From Cyclina sinensis (Eukaryota > Mollusca > Bivalvia > Venerida > Veneridae), in NCBI GenBank assembly GCA_012932295.1, contig JAAONU010000004.1, forward strand, positions 25,795,804 to 25,859,803: 64,000 nucleotides of DNA, read 5' to 3'. Shown in pieces: positions 35,266-47,800 of the stretch. Each line of letters starts with the position of its first letter. Position 1 is the first letter of the stretch. Both the position numbers and the translations under genes were made by a program. The notes under the pieces are model-generated. The model was not told the DNA's origin and ran no database searches. It saw nothing but the letters and a program-made list of their open reading frames with translations.

Positions 35266-37584
35266 ACATATAAGTGTACTCGAATGTGTCTGGACCTGCG
35301 AAAGCTGACATTAACCTCTTTACTCCTTGACAAGATTTGCAGCGGCATTTTATGCTATATGCGGCTGACATTAAAATAATAAAACATATGTATTTATGAG
35401 AAAACAAAATATTTAAATCAACACTTTAATCTTTAAACAAAAACATATACTGTACATGGCTGACTGAAATACGAAAAACAATGTTTACTTTAATGACGTT
35501 TCTTGAATTAAGTAGATATTTTCGTAGACTGGAAACAGTCATTTTAACTGTGACTGATTGACCTGCTGTGTTGTATGCACATGAATTGTATAAAAAGAAC
35601 ATCAAAACTTCACGAATCAATAGCTTCAACATTTCAGATGTAATATTTTGAAGAAAAAGGAACAATTATTTTTCTTAAATTTACATATTAGTTTAAGTTT
35701 GTATTCAGTGCAAACAAACACGTCTATCAACGAAATACTTTCCAAGGAACAATAAGAATTAAAGAAAATGTATATCTTGACGTAGCTTGTGGCTTGCGTT
35801 TGAACGCTTAGTTGAAAATTGCGAGTTTGTCGGCCAGAGTTTTCAATTTCACATGCATTTTCGTTAAACAGTAAACAGTTAACAGTAAAGTAACGAACCT
35901 ACCCGTAATGGAAAAATATAATATGCCAAAATTTAAGTCTACACAGAACTTTTCAAACAAGCATAACTGTTATAGTGGTGTTACAAGCAAAAACTTGACA
36001 AGTTAGAAAACCATAAGTGTTTGACCGTTTACAGAGACGAGTTACAAAGGGGAGGAGTCTAGTACAATGTGTAACGTATATTACCAGCATAAGTAAACAT
36101 TAACCCTTATAGTAGATGATTTTTTTTTACTTTTTTATCCCTTTAAAAATAACAGATAACGGATGAAAAGCAAATGGATTACGTAGCAAAATTATTGACA
36201 GGTGCGTAGTTCTATTTCCATTTGAAATTAGACATGTTTATATAAAGGGGAAGTTATCCTATTCTGGTATTTATCTTATTCTGGTATTTATATGGTTTGC
36301 ACTGACCGAGGAGTTGTATGTATTGAATGCATTTCTAGGCTTTTATGCACGCATTACTATCTTATCTTTAATTAAATATCTTATCTATCAAAGATAAGTA
36401 TGTATAGTATTGATTATTTACGGGACGTGTCTAATAATTGAATAATATAACAAAGACCTAAAAGAAATTAAATGATGTACAAAATATGAAATAGACAAAC
36501 GCTTTATTTCTATAGAAATATGTTAGATCAGTACTGTAATTTATGTTAATTTCATGCAATCTAAACCTTGATAAAAATTAAATGTGAGTCAGGTATGTGA
36601 ACTGTAAACTTAATTACTAATATCATAAATTATTCCTAATATGGTAGTCGTTAGCTGTTCGGTGAGCTCATGGATTTAAAAAAAATGGTTTAGATATTTG
36701 TATTTCTAGTCTCTACACATGTGAAAAAGCAAGGTACTTCGTGTAATAGAGATAAGCACGCAGAAATAAAGGTGAGTGATTCAAATATTGACAAAGCGCT
36801 TACAATATATTGACGCACTTAGCTTTTAACATTTTCATCAAAATGTACATTTATCAATTACTGATAAATGAGCATGATAAATCAATTATTGTTTATGGCT
36901 TACCACCATGTTAACCGCGCGGGCAGTGTAAAATATGTAAGATATAAAATATAATACTATATCAATTTGAACATGTTTTCATCTTTTACGTTTGACCTAC
37001 TTACTTTTTTCTTGACATACAAATGGGGTTTATGCATCTTTTATTTTAGCGTTGGCAAAGTTGAATACGAGAAACTGAAATACATTTTTAGCGTATAATG
37101 GACATAGATAAAAGTTTGCTCACCAAAGATAGTTCCATGGGAAAAGTTAACAAACTGTATCTCCTCCGATTTAAATCATAATATTATGGGACCAAACGGG
37201 CATTTAAGAGACAAACAAGCTAATTTGTGTCTATATGAACAGCAATCTACCTGTTATAGTGAATATCTGAAGTTTGGTAAATCTATATATATATATGGTT
37301 TTCTTTTACTTAAACATAGATGTCAATATCAAACAATTTAATCTTTCATTTCATCTTACAATCCATTTATGCTTTTAAAAGCAACCCGTAGATTAGCCTT
37401 GGTAAGTATGTCCCTCTTTTAGCTTTTAGTAAGCTTGTCCATCTTACCACTGAGAATATATTCTGTTCGTTGAAAGAAAAGATAAAAGCAATAAAGATCA
37501 AAATTCTAATGGACCTCTAACCCTGTTCGACTTCTTCTTTATATTATTGGTATAAATCTTACTATTAGTATCTTTATTAGTTAT
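35266..37584. other. Shared non-coding block, no gene seen
   Basis: Follows 1742-4000 of copy A in order. No exon seen. Confidence 0.5.
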
Positions 37585-37864
37585 TATTTAAAGTAAAGTA
37601 AAGTACTTGTTTATTATAGTGTCACCCCTACTCAAAGGGCCAGCCTCCCGGGCTTATGAGACACCTCTATTAGTGTGCACATTTTCTCCCCGATTCCTTA
37701 TCCTATGTGCCAGGCGCCAGGCGGACTCCCAGTCGGTAACCATTCTTTAACTAGCTGGCGGCTCACCAACCGACCGCATCAAAACAAGCCCCTGATGGGA
37801 CTCGAACCGTCGACCTCCCGCTCCGTACGCGGACGCCTTAACCTCTATGCCACGGAGGCGTATT
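37585..37864 (-). mobile_element. Well-preserved tRNA-derived SINE
   Basis: About 280 bp, inserted in copy B only. On the minus strand: head cgcctccgtggcatagaggt, box A TGGCATAGAGG (37842-37852), box B GGTTCGAGTCC (37798-37808) matching the pol III consensus, a GC-rich central body, and a tail of repeated actttactt units near 37590-37605. The best-preserved SINE in the window, hence probably young. Family not assigned. Confidence 0.8.
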
Positions 37865-38517
37865 ATTTTTAATGTATTCACGTTTGACTGTGATAACAGT
37901 CATGTAAGTGTATTTAAATCACCGTCAAGACACAGTTCCAGATAAAGCCAGTTCTGCTTTACATTTACAGCCTTTGGTTTAACTAAACCAAGTATGGCGT
38001 ATGTGCCTTTGCCATACCTGATCTGATTGATACGAGTCCTGTGCCTTACGAACTTGAGGCAAACATTCTAGCCACTGATATACGCAGGACCTCAAAGGTT
38101 TTCGTTATACGATGAGTTAAAAGTAACATCATAGCTTTTATAGTAAAATACAATCGTGTTCAGTAATGGCATGTGTTTGTATTTATCTGCTGTAGTGCAG
38201 AGGTAAGTGGAATAGTTTGATGTATGTCTTACAATTTTTCTCCTGAAATTTTATTAGTTGTATGATTTTTTGCCAGGCCTGCTGGAGCCTGGACGAATTG
38301 ATATACGTCGAGCAGAGAGTTCCATGCATTTGCACACATATTTGTGTCTTTAGGAACCATTTAAATGTTCAGTTATTGAAGTTTAAAATTTTGAATGGTA
38401 AACATTTATTACAAAGCAAGGGAATGAGAAAACTGTCGAGATCTTTTACGGAAATGCATTGCTCACGGTTTGTACGCGTTTTCCTCAAGGAACAAGAACT
38501 GTCACTGGAAGATGACA
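37865..38517. other. Shared sequence then B-specific lead-in to the tandem element
   Basis: 37.98-38.1 kb matches 4.76-4.87 kb. From about 38.1 kb copy B diverges. A frame at 38262-38540 has no recognised domain. Confidence 0.5.
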
Positions 38518-39194
38518 ATGCCCCCGAAGTGATGCTTTGACTTTGGGCTGAGGACCAGTCATTCAAGGGTTAAGGTCAAATAAATATAGGTCAGTGGGAA
38601 GGTCTTGTCCACAGGGGTGTTGTGTTCAATGTTGAAGTAAATCAACTTTCTAATAAGGAGGTTATAGTCAATATTAAAGTTTTTGGACAATTGGATCTTC
38701 AAGGTAAAGTCACTCAGGGGTCAAGGTCAAATAAATGTAGGTCAGTGGGACAGTCTTTTCCAAAGGGGTGTTGTGTCCAAGTATGAAGTAAATCCACTTA
38801 CTAATAAAGAAGTTATGGTCAATGTTAAAGGTTTTGGACAACTGTATCTTCAAGGTGAAGATCATTAAGTGGTCAAGAACAAAAACATATGGTTCAGTGG
38901 GAAGGTATTTGTGCAAAGGGATGTTGCGTCCAAGTATGAAGTTTATCCACTTACTAATTAGGAAGTTATGGTCAATGTTAATGTATTTGAACAATTGGAT
39001 CTTCAAGGTGAAGGTCATTCGGGGATCAATGTCAAATAAATATAGGTCAGTGAAAAGGTCTTGTCCAAAGGGATAGTGTGTCTAAGTATGAAGTAAATCC
39101 ACTTACTAATAAGGAAGTTATGGCCAATGTTAAAGTTTTCGGACGGACTGACGGACGGGCAGTTCAAAAACTATATGCCTCCCTTCGGGGGCGT
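38518..39194. mobile_element. Inverted-terminus element with tandem core (about 151-bp unit, four copies)
   Basis: Ends are ATGCCCCCGAAG (38518-38529) and CTTCGGGGGCGT (39183-39194), inverted with one mismatch. The core repeats 'aagtaaatccacttactaat' at 38634, 38785, 38939 and 39090, and ends in a cggacggactgacggacgg run. No transposase is encoded, so it is non-autonomous. Absent from copy A. The open frames in it are by-products of the repeat. Confidence 0.7.
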
Positions 39195-41639
39195 AAAAAT
39201 CGGTGTATCGATTAGATGTCCTTTATTATGAAGTATGTTTTTACATTAATAAGTAAACTCTGTATTCTTATGATATATTTATGCCTGTATTAGGCAAATT
39301 ACTGATTATTAGTTGTAAGCTGTTACATGTATTTTATGTCATATTATTCATACATTTTAGACAGAATTACGCTGGCTAGACAAACATACAGGCAAATATT
39401 GCATAAGCTATTGTTTTTGCTATAAAACATAAACTGAATTGTCAAAATTGTCAGTTTGATTGATGCAACTTCATCCAAAAATTAATTTCACAGAAGTATT
39501 GGTCAAACTGCAAGAGATACTTCAGACATTACTTACTGTGTAGCAGCAATGTATGGTGGTTATTCCATATAACGTAAGACAGGTACCATTCAAAAATAAG
39601 AAATCTCTTCAGCTGTATACGAAGTTCCATTACACATCTATCTAATAAAGAATGGATTTAGACAAAATGATATAAAGTTGGAAAGCGTTTTGGCTTGTTT
39701 ATTTCAGAGTTTGTATGTATGTATGTATGCTTATTATTATTATTGATATTATTGTCATCATTATTATTGTTGTTGTTTTGTTTTCAAAGAAAAGGACATA
39801 CAAAACGTAAGTGTATTGTAGATGCATTTACTATAGAGTAGATATGTTTCCCGCGAGAGACGCTTTTTTTTAGAATTTCGTATTCAAGTTAAAATTAAGA
39901 TACATATACTTTTATATAAATTTCGATTTTGCTTATGAGATAAAATGCAAATATATGCGACCGAAATAAGTGTCTAAACAATGCAAAACAAATAAGATAA
40001 TATATATTTTTGAATGATTCAGGAACTACGTGAAGCTGCTTATGAAATTACATTCGCTTTTAGAAAAGGAGGATGTATTATAATTTGTATTTATTTTTCA
40101 AGAAAAAATATGTGGGTATTACATGTGAAGGTTTCAACATATACGATTGATAACAGCTGAATTTAGAGGTTTTAAAAAAACAGTTTTATATCAATGGTAC
40201 GGCCCAGTGTCATTAAGCATTGCTGTTAAACTTATTTTCAGGGGGTTTGGTTTTTGTTGTTGTTTGTTTTTTGTTGGTTTTGTTGTTGTTGTTTTTACTT
40301 TACAAGACTTTGTATATCCAGTACTAAGATTACGGACATGGTAAAACAGGAAGTGCATAAGAAAGGACCGTACTAGTCGCCTTGCTGTATCTGACTAAGA
40401 ATAACTTTGAATCTATCTAACCGGATAATCTAATGTTCCATTAGTCTTAAGTGGACAAACAGAATTTCGTTTTACTTTGCAAATTCAGCAACAATATCAC
40501 CAAAGTATTCGTTTCATAAATAAATGTCAATATTAAGACAGCTTTAAAGTAAAGGCAATAAGTCCTTATTGAAAAATGTCCATAAATTACAAAAAAGTGT
40601 CTTAGAATGTTTAGTTAAAGATTCTAAACTAAATACTAGACACATTCTGTAGAATAACGACAAGAAAGCGTTGATAGGAAAATATAACGCTTACAGAGAT
40701 ATCTGTCTACGAGTCTAGCCATCGTAGAGAAAAAGGTATTATAGTTTTACCGCTTTAACTGAATAAATAGTATAATAATAAATTAAACAGAAGTATGTGT
40801 TTTACATATAAGTAATTTCTTTCTCTAAATGAAGACGGCGGTGCTCTATATTAGTAAAAAGGTTGTTAATAAAAAAATCAACGTCTGTTATGACAAAATA
40901 TTTACTTCAAATTTCGCATGGCACAATATTTATTTGTAGGAATAATATTAACATCAACAGACAATAAAACATCACTTTCATTACACATTTAAGGGAAAAG
41001 AAGGCATACACGTATCATAAACAACACCGTTAGATATCAAAGTTTATAAAGTTATGCAAAATCTATATTCTAGTACAAATAATCATTTTTTATGAATGGT
41101 CAATTCCAAAAAGGCCTTATTCATATTTCAGTGACCTTTGATATTCCTAGTGAGTACTACGGTAATATGTGGTATGATTTGTACGTTTATGGAAATCCAA
41201 AATTCCATATGGTCAAATAAATTTCGGTTGTGAGTAATCGACCCTTTTTAGTTCTTGTTTTTGATTAATGTTCTGTATTTGATGCATTTGCAATGTAAGC
41301 GGTTAACATTGTAAAGGATGAAATGGGTACAGTGGAAAAGCTCAATATTTCCTGAAGACTGATAAACATAAGACAACAGCAATACTATTCAATTGTAAAT
41401 TTCAAATAACACAAATTTATGAGTTAATTGATTAAACTTCTCTCGTGGACAGTACTGAGTCAATGTCTCAAATAGTTTTTATAAAACCTTTGAAACATTA
41501 AAAACAGAATAGCAATCATTTTGGTAGCCCTTTTAGTGTAAGACGCTTTTTTATATTTGGCATGTTTTTCGTTACCAATATATCGACTTTTCATAAAACA
41601 TGTCGACTTCAAAATGTTGTTATACGTCCCACATATTTC
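39195..41639. other. Shared block to about 40.15 kb, then B-specific sequence; no gene seen
   Basis: 39.3-40.12 kb matches 5.2-5.97 kb. From about 40.16 kb the sequence is absent from copy A; it is the 3' flank of the intact GPCR gene. A small (tat/att)n stretch lies near 39715-39775. Confidence 0.5.
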
Positions 41640-41645
41640 TTTATT
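41640..41645 (-). terminator. Candidate polyadenylation signal AATAAA for the GPCR gene
   Basis: The plus strand reads tttatt, i.e. AATAAA on the minus strand, about 105 nt past the predicted TGA. The hexamer is common by chance in sequence this AT-rich, so it only supports the terminal-exon model. Confidence 0.4.
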
Positions 41646-41750
41646 GGAATGATAATTACACTACAACTTGTATCTCGACATACTCCCTTCAATTGATTTT
41701 ACTCTATCTCACGGAAAACATCAAATTTCAAAGTGTGATGGTGTAGTTTA

Positions 41751-41804
41751 TCAATGGTATGTTTTCAAACGTAGATGCTGGTCAAGGTCTAACCAGTTTC
41801 CTTT
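41751..41804 (-). CDS. GPCR terminal exon (predicted)
   Basis: 54 nt coding, 17 residues (KGNWLDLDQHLRLKTYH) and TGA. It was picked because a strong acceptor (catttttgcag) precedes it, it is open in exactly the phase required by the preceding exon, and a polyadenylation hexamer lies about 105 nt beyond the stop. The peptide has no motif of its own, so the support is only splice signal, phase and poly(A) position. Confidence 0.5.
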   Translation of the reverse strand, partial: KGNWLDLDQHLRLKTYH

Positions 41805-44800
41805 CTGCAAAAATGTATGCCTTTTCTGTTGTTGTTGATGCAGTACAAAAAAGACTCTTTTTCCCTTTGACATTCATTTTGATGATTCTCTATCCTTGTC
41901 ATTGTCCTCTCTTATTCTTTTTCACGCACATTTGTCATTTCCAAAGGTGGATCCTAATGCGGAAACATAAAGCAACATTAATTAGTGTTTTTTTTCCCAA
42001 TTCAATAAGTTTGTCTTGCTTATATACGTGTTCGACAGAAAATGATTATATTACTCTATATTAAAGAGAAGTCAAGGTATATTCACTTGTGTTCGAAAGA
42101 TTTTGCTATTATAAAGTTGTTTTTTTCCAGAATAATGCCACTTTTTTAAGACAAAGATTATAGTAAAGAAAGGTAGTTCTTCTCAAAATAATGTCTTTAA
42201 GACCCATTACCCTGACAAAGGAATAAAAATTATTTGATACAAAAATACTGCCAAAAATGGCCGACACTTACTTTATGATCGACAGTGCTACAGTATGTTG
42301 TATTTGTCTGTGTTACTGGGTCCATCGTTGTATACGTTGTCCCATGGTTCGTTGAGGTCCGCATACTGCTTCTGTGCATCAGCCTATGCTGGTTCCATTT
42401 CCGGCGTAATACTTGTATCACCTGCAATTCAATGATGATGTTGATGTTTTTTTTAACGACCGTTCGTACAGAAAGATAGTATGCATCTTTGAAAAGGCCA
42501 TTGAGAGCGGCAATGAAAACTAGACCACTGAGCCAAAGAATATATTCCCTGACGCAGTTGTTACAGGTTATATTTATACAAGTCTAGGCCTGTGTGAGAA
42601 CCATAACAATTGCATGATCATAATTATGTAGGGAAGCAACAGACATTTTAGTTCATTTCGTGCAATGGTCATGTACATATCCTGAACATTATCTAAAAAC
42701 AATAAACAAATATTGCGAAATTCGAAAAAATCTTGACGGAACATGCACATGCACTAGTTTTGAAAAAGATAAATGAAATAAGATGTAAGTGTTTTCGCCT
42801 GTTAATCTCAAACAGCCTCTCTTAGCGACAACATACATCACATTCGTCGTTTAAAATTTATCTGTTGCAAACATGGACTGACAAGATAAACGGGTCAAAT
42901 TTCGAGGAAATTGCGTAAATATTTGCTTACTTACCTCACTGTTACAAAAGCAGTACATTAGAGACACAAACGCGCCCTGTAATGAGAACATGTGAATGTC
43001 AAATTCTCAAATAAATGATAATTTTAACAATTAAGACAACCTTTTCTTGTGAAAATGTTCACTTTTTTAAAGTATTTTTTTCTGCTTAAATACAGCGAAG
43101 CATACAAAACTTAATTTTTAAACTAAAGCTAAACTATATGTCAAAAGTTAATTTTACGCATTTAAAATGGAAGGTTTAATTTAATGATGTTTATTAGGAA
43201 TCAGCAACTCTTTGCATACTCATCATATTTAGAAATTTTAAGATATAAGGGTTCAGTTGAATATTTTTAAAATGATACAGATTCATACATACGTTTACAG
43301 TTTTATCATGCATTTAAAAAACTGTAAACGATATAAATCAGGAAAGAAGACAGGCAGAAAAAAGTTTTCTACAAAATACCTGTAATGAAACCAGAAGGGC
43401 TACAGCAACGTGATATACGTCTTCTAGCTCGGTACCAGCTTTTGGTCGAACAGGAAAGAGTAAATATTGTAGACCTAAAAGGGGAACCAGAATAAGCGTA
43501 GCCCGTGTCGCCTTCCTGCAAAAAGCAAGGACCTACATTTTAGCTTCGCTTAACAGCAATATTGTAAGCATTCTTATAGTATGTGTGTGATGGTTTGTTT
43601 TTAGGTATTTTCCTAATATAATTATTTTATATATGTATTTACTTTAAAATACATGCACGATGACTTGAAATACATGGTATTTTAGTAAAATTAAAGGCAA
43701 ATGACATCATGACGGTACTTTCTTAAGATTCTATTTTATTCACGCTAATAATGATTGTTTCTGATAATTATGATTAAGTAACTTAAGTAACTTATCAGTG
43801 TAATAACATACCTTCTCACATCCTAGTACACTCGCAATTATTACCATGTAATTTCAGTTTATAACATTACTATCAACTACAATGTTATCAAATTTATTTA
43901 AAAAACAAACTGCAACATGCTTTTGTCAGCTGACACTTTCTTGAAATTATATTTGCCAACGGAAAAGACGTATAATTATGTTTCAAATTATTTTTTATCT
44001 TTTCTTTAAATGCACTGAAATAGATAAGGGAAATATTTTTCCCCTTTAGTGTTATGTATTACTAAATTATATCAATATTTTAATAAGGACTGATTTATGT
44101 CATCATTTTCGTACACTTTTATTTTTGACAAAAATGTAGTGAAGACTAGGAACATGACAATATTTATTACATTTGTAATGACTGAATACGTATAATTAAA
44201 GGATTGACAATTTATCGATAATAAAATGCGTGATAAAACCTTCTGATACATAAAAAAGTTGCATACTTAGTAGAACAAGAATCGGTAGAACCGATGGATG
44301 CTCCCCGAATAAATGCCAATTACAAAAGGGCTATTGTTTAATATGTATTTTTTTAAATTATGAAAAATTACAAAGGGCAATAACTCCTAAATTATGCAAA
44401 ATAGAGTTACGGTTCTTGCACGCTGCACTTCTCCTCATAAAGATCTATCTACCAATAAAGTTTCATGTTAATATCTCTTACACTTTGTGAGATATGCCCG
44501 GGCAAAAAATAAGTATGACAAATTTTAAAGGGCAATAACTCAAAAATTAATAAAGCGAGTCATGGTTCTTGTGCACTCTACTGCTCATCAATGAGATCTA
44601 TCTACTTATAAAGTTTCAAATTGATAACTCTTATACTTTGTGAGATATGCCCCGGACAAAAAATAAGTATGAGAAATTTCAAAGGACAATCACTCAAAAA
44701 TAGATAAAGCAAGAGTTATGGTTCTTGTGCACTGCACTGCTCCTTATTGAGATATAACTACCTATTAACTTTGGTCTTGATATCTCTCATAGTTTTTGTG

Positions 44801-47800
44801 TTATGCTCCGGACAAAATTATGACTGACGAACGAACGGACGGACGGGACGGACGGACGGACAAAGCGGCAACTATATGCTCGCCCTTCGGGGAGCATAAT
44901 TATCTCCAAGGGTTTTCAGGTTATGCTCCAGACAAGATTTTTCTAAAAAGGGAGATAATTCAAAAACGGGGCAAATAGAGTTACGGTTCTTTGGCACTGC
45001 ACTCTGCGTCAATGCCCTCTACCACTGTTTGCAAGTTCAACAAATTATGTCCAAGGGTTTTCAGGATATGCTCCGGACAAGATTTTTCTAAAATGGGACA
45101 TAATTCAAAAACAGGTCAAAATAGAGTTATGGTTCTTTGGCACTGCACTCCGCGTCAATACCCTCTACCACTGTGTGCAGTTTAAACAAATTATATCCAG
45201 GGGTTTTCAAGTTATGCTCTGGACAAAATTATAACGGACGGACGGACGGTCAAAGCGGCAACTATATGCTCGCCCTTCGGGGAATATAAAAACGTCCATT
45301 GTAATAAACTCTATCATTGTGCTTTAGCAATATCAGAAGGTCTTTAAATGATGCATATTCTGTCTAGTTCTTTAATACATTAATGTAAAAATAAACACAA
45401 AAAGGCGATTCGTTTATTGTTACAAGGGTTGAAAGACTTTTCTTCCTATTGGATTTTTTTCTGTTTATCTAGAAATGAACATCAAAGCTCTTTGTTTACA
45501 AATTAAAACCCGACATTGAAAATTATCTATTATCTAAACGCCAGAGAAAAAGTCAGATTACTGGAAAAAATGACAATGATTAAATGATGGCCTGGACTGC
45601 CAAAACGAAATTTTATCATATTGAAAATTATTAGAAACATTTGTCTCGTAATCCATATCAAAAGTGACTGGATTCCTTATAAAATAATTACCGTCAGAAT
45701 TAATGTCAATAAGAAATTTCAAAAGTCGCCGAGTTCCAAACTTTTCACATAAGCAGGATCTACCATATTTTACCGAGTGTGTTCAAACTTTGTTGCTGTG
45801 ATCTTATTTGGCTCCATACAGGGATCAGATGTTTTGCATAGAAAGATATGCACAAACTCAGAAACCATAAGGCTGATAATTCTGAAATTGAGGCATTTTT
45901 AGTGAACCTCTAATAAGCTTTTACTTTTTTGTGTTCCTGAAGCCCTTTTTGCAACACTCCGTGGGCAACATGTTTTACTAAGAAATATAATTATAGGGAC
46001 ACTTAGAATAAAAATCAGAGTGTAAAATCTTTTTCATAAACCACGTAGCGTAATTGAAATTTTGCAGGCAGCATTTTCGTTTTGGTAACAAACATCTATA
46101 CATTACACTAGTGGTATCAGCAGTAATACCCAGGTGAGCATTTTAGGGTCTCCTGTGTAAGTACAAAGTGTTTCTCCTGACTTACCTTGTTTGGTCAGCT
46201 TCGGGCATTTGTCTCAGTTTAGTTATTAACAGGCGTACGATGTTGATTAGAAACAGCACATTTACCTGCAATTTAAACATTATGTAGCTTAAGTCCCGTT
46301 ATTTTATTTTAACTACTAGTTAAGGAATAAATATTTTATTGGTTTAAAAATTTTTACAGTTAGTTCATTTATTAAATAAATAAATCTGGTGTCAAAAAAT
46401 CTAAAACATTGACATGACCTTTGAATTGACTTGACCTTTGAATGGGAAATGTTGAAGCAAAATTAAAGGGAGAAGGGTAAAAACTCATTTGTTCAAATAA
46501 ATGAAATTTTGAGGCATTTCCCTCAAATTGCCTCAATTCCCGACGGTTCAAAGCTAGATGCAAATTTGGAATAAGAAAATAAATTAATGATTTCTGGCTG
46601 ATGTCAAAATTAGGCATCCTTCGTAATGAGTTCTTGCCAACTTTATAAGACATTTAGTTAACTTATGAATTTATGTTGAATTATGGCAAATATTTTGCAC
46701 AATGTCAAAAAGTTATCCTTAAATATAATCATCTTAGTTGATGGTTTAGTATTTCTGTAGCTTTCATACTTTAATCGTTTAACTGAACTAATTGAACTAA
46801 AGTAATTACTGGGTCAAACATCCTGACTAAGTTTCACGTCAACTGAAGCAAAAAATGTGACCACTAGAGTGTTATCAAACTGTGGACAGACGACGGACAT
46901 AGATCGATCCTAAAAAAAAAGAAGAAAAAACACAAAAAACATGCGCTTTCGTCTTCACCAGAACAATTGCATTTAGTTCCTTTGCATAGATTCTTCAGAA
47001 AGGGGAGGCACGGAAATTGAATTGGTTTTCATGATTCAAACAAGTCTTAACAACAGCCAACTTACACTTATAGACACCACGATTGGTCCGTACACGATCC
47101 ACAATAGTGAGCTTTCCTGGATCCAGCAGCTTTTAAAAAATAAAAGCTCAATTAATTTAACAATTGCAAATAAATAAATCAATCTACAACTGATACGGCT
47201 ATCTGGGTTTGGTATAAAATAGGGATAATTTAAAACGATTTATTAGATTTCATTGTTTTATTTAGTGAGTTTGTCAGAATGGTCCCTAATTTTGACAGAA
47301 TTAGGTCAAACTGTTTAAGATCTTAATTGCTAAAATCGAACATAAGCAGCGACAAAATGACAAATGAGAAACATCATACAAATGTGGAATTGGGTGAAAA
47401 CCAAAATGGCCAATTAATTTCAACTGAGGAAAGACAAAAAGTATATTTGATGGATTTTAAGAATATAATAACATAAAACAAGAAGAAGCTTACTGTTTTC
47501 ACATGAATTGTTTAATATCAAAAATACGAAAGCTGTTAAATATGAAGATTTATTGTGTATACGCGCCTTAAAATCATAAGAAAATTATGTATGTTTCACG
47601 TTTTCAAGAGCTTTTTTCTACAGTTTTACACTCAAACAAAACCAATATGGCCATTCCCTTATATATGAGTATTAAGAATTATATATCCAGAATAAGAAGT
47701 AATATGATGCAGGAATAATCTTAACTGCGCTAAATTAAAATGTTGGTGCAGATTTATCAATAAAATATCTGTTCAATTATTCATTATGTGCATTAATCAC

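Noticed and set aside
38710..39076. Overlapping frames of 84-102 codons on both strands
   Set aside because: They are by-products of a 151-bp tandem repeat whose length is not a frame-preserving constraint; no protein family is recognisable.
43800..43880. Possible TM5 exon with donor-like AAG|gtatg on the minus strand
   Set aside because: An in-frame TGA lies just upstream with no usable acceptor, and the true TM5/ICL3 exon was found at 46186-46265.
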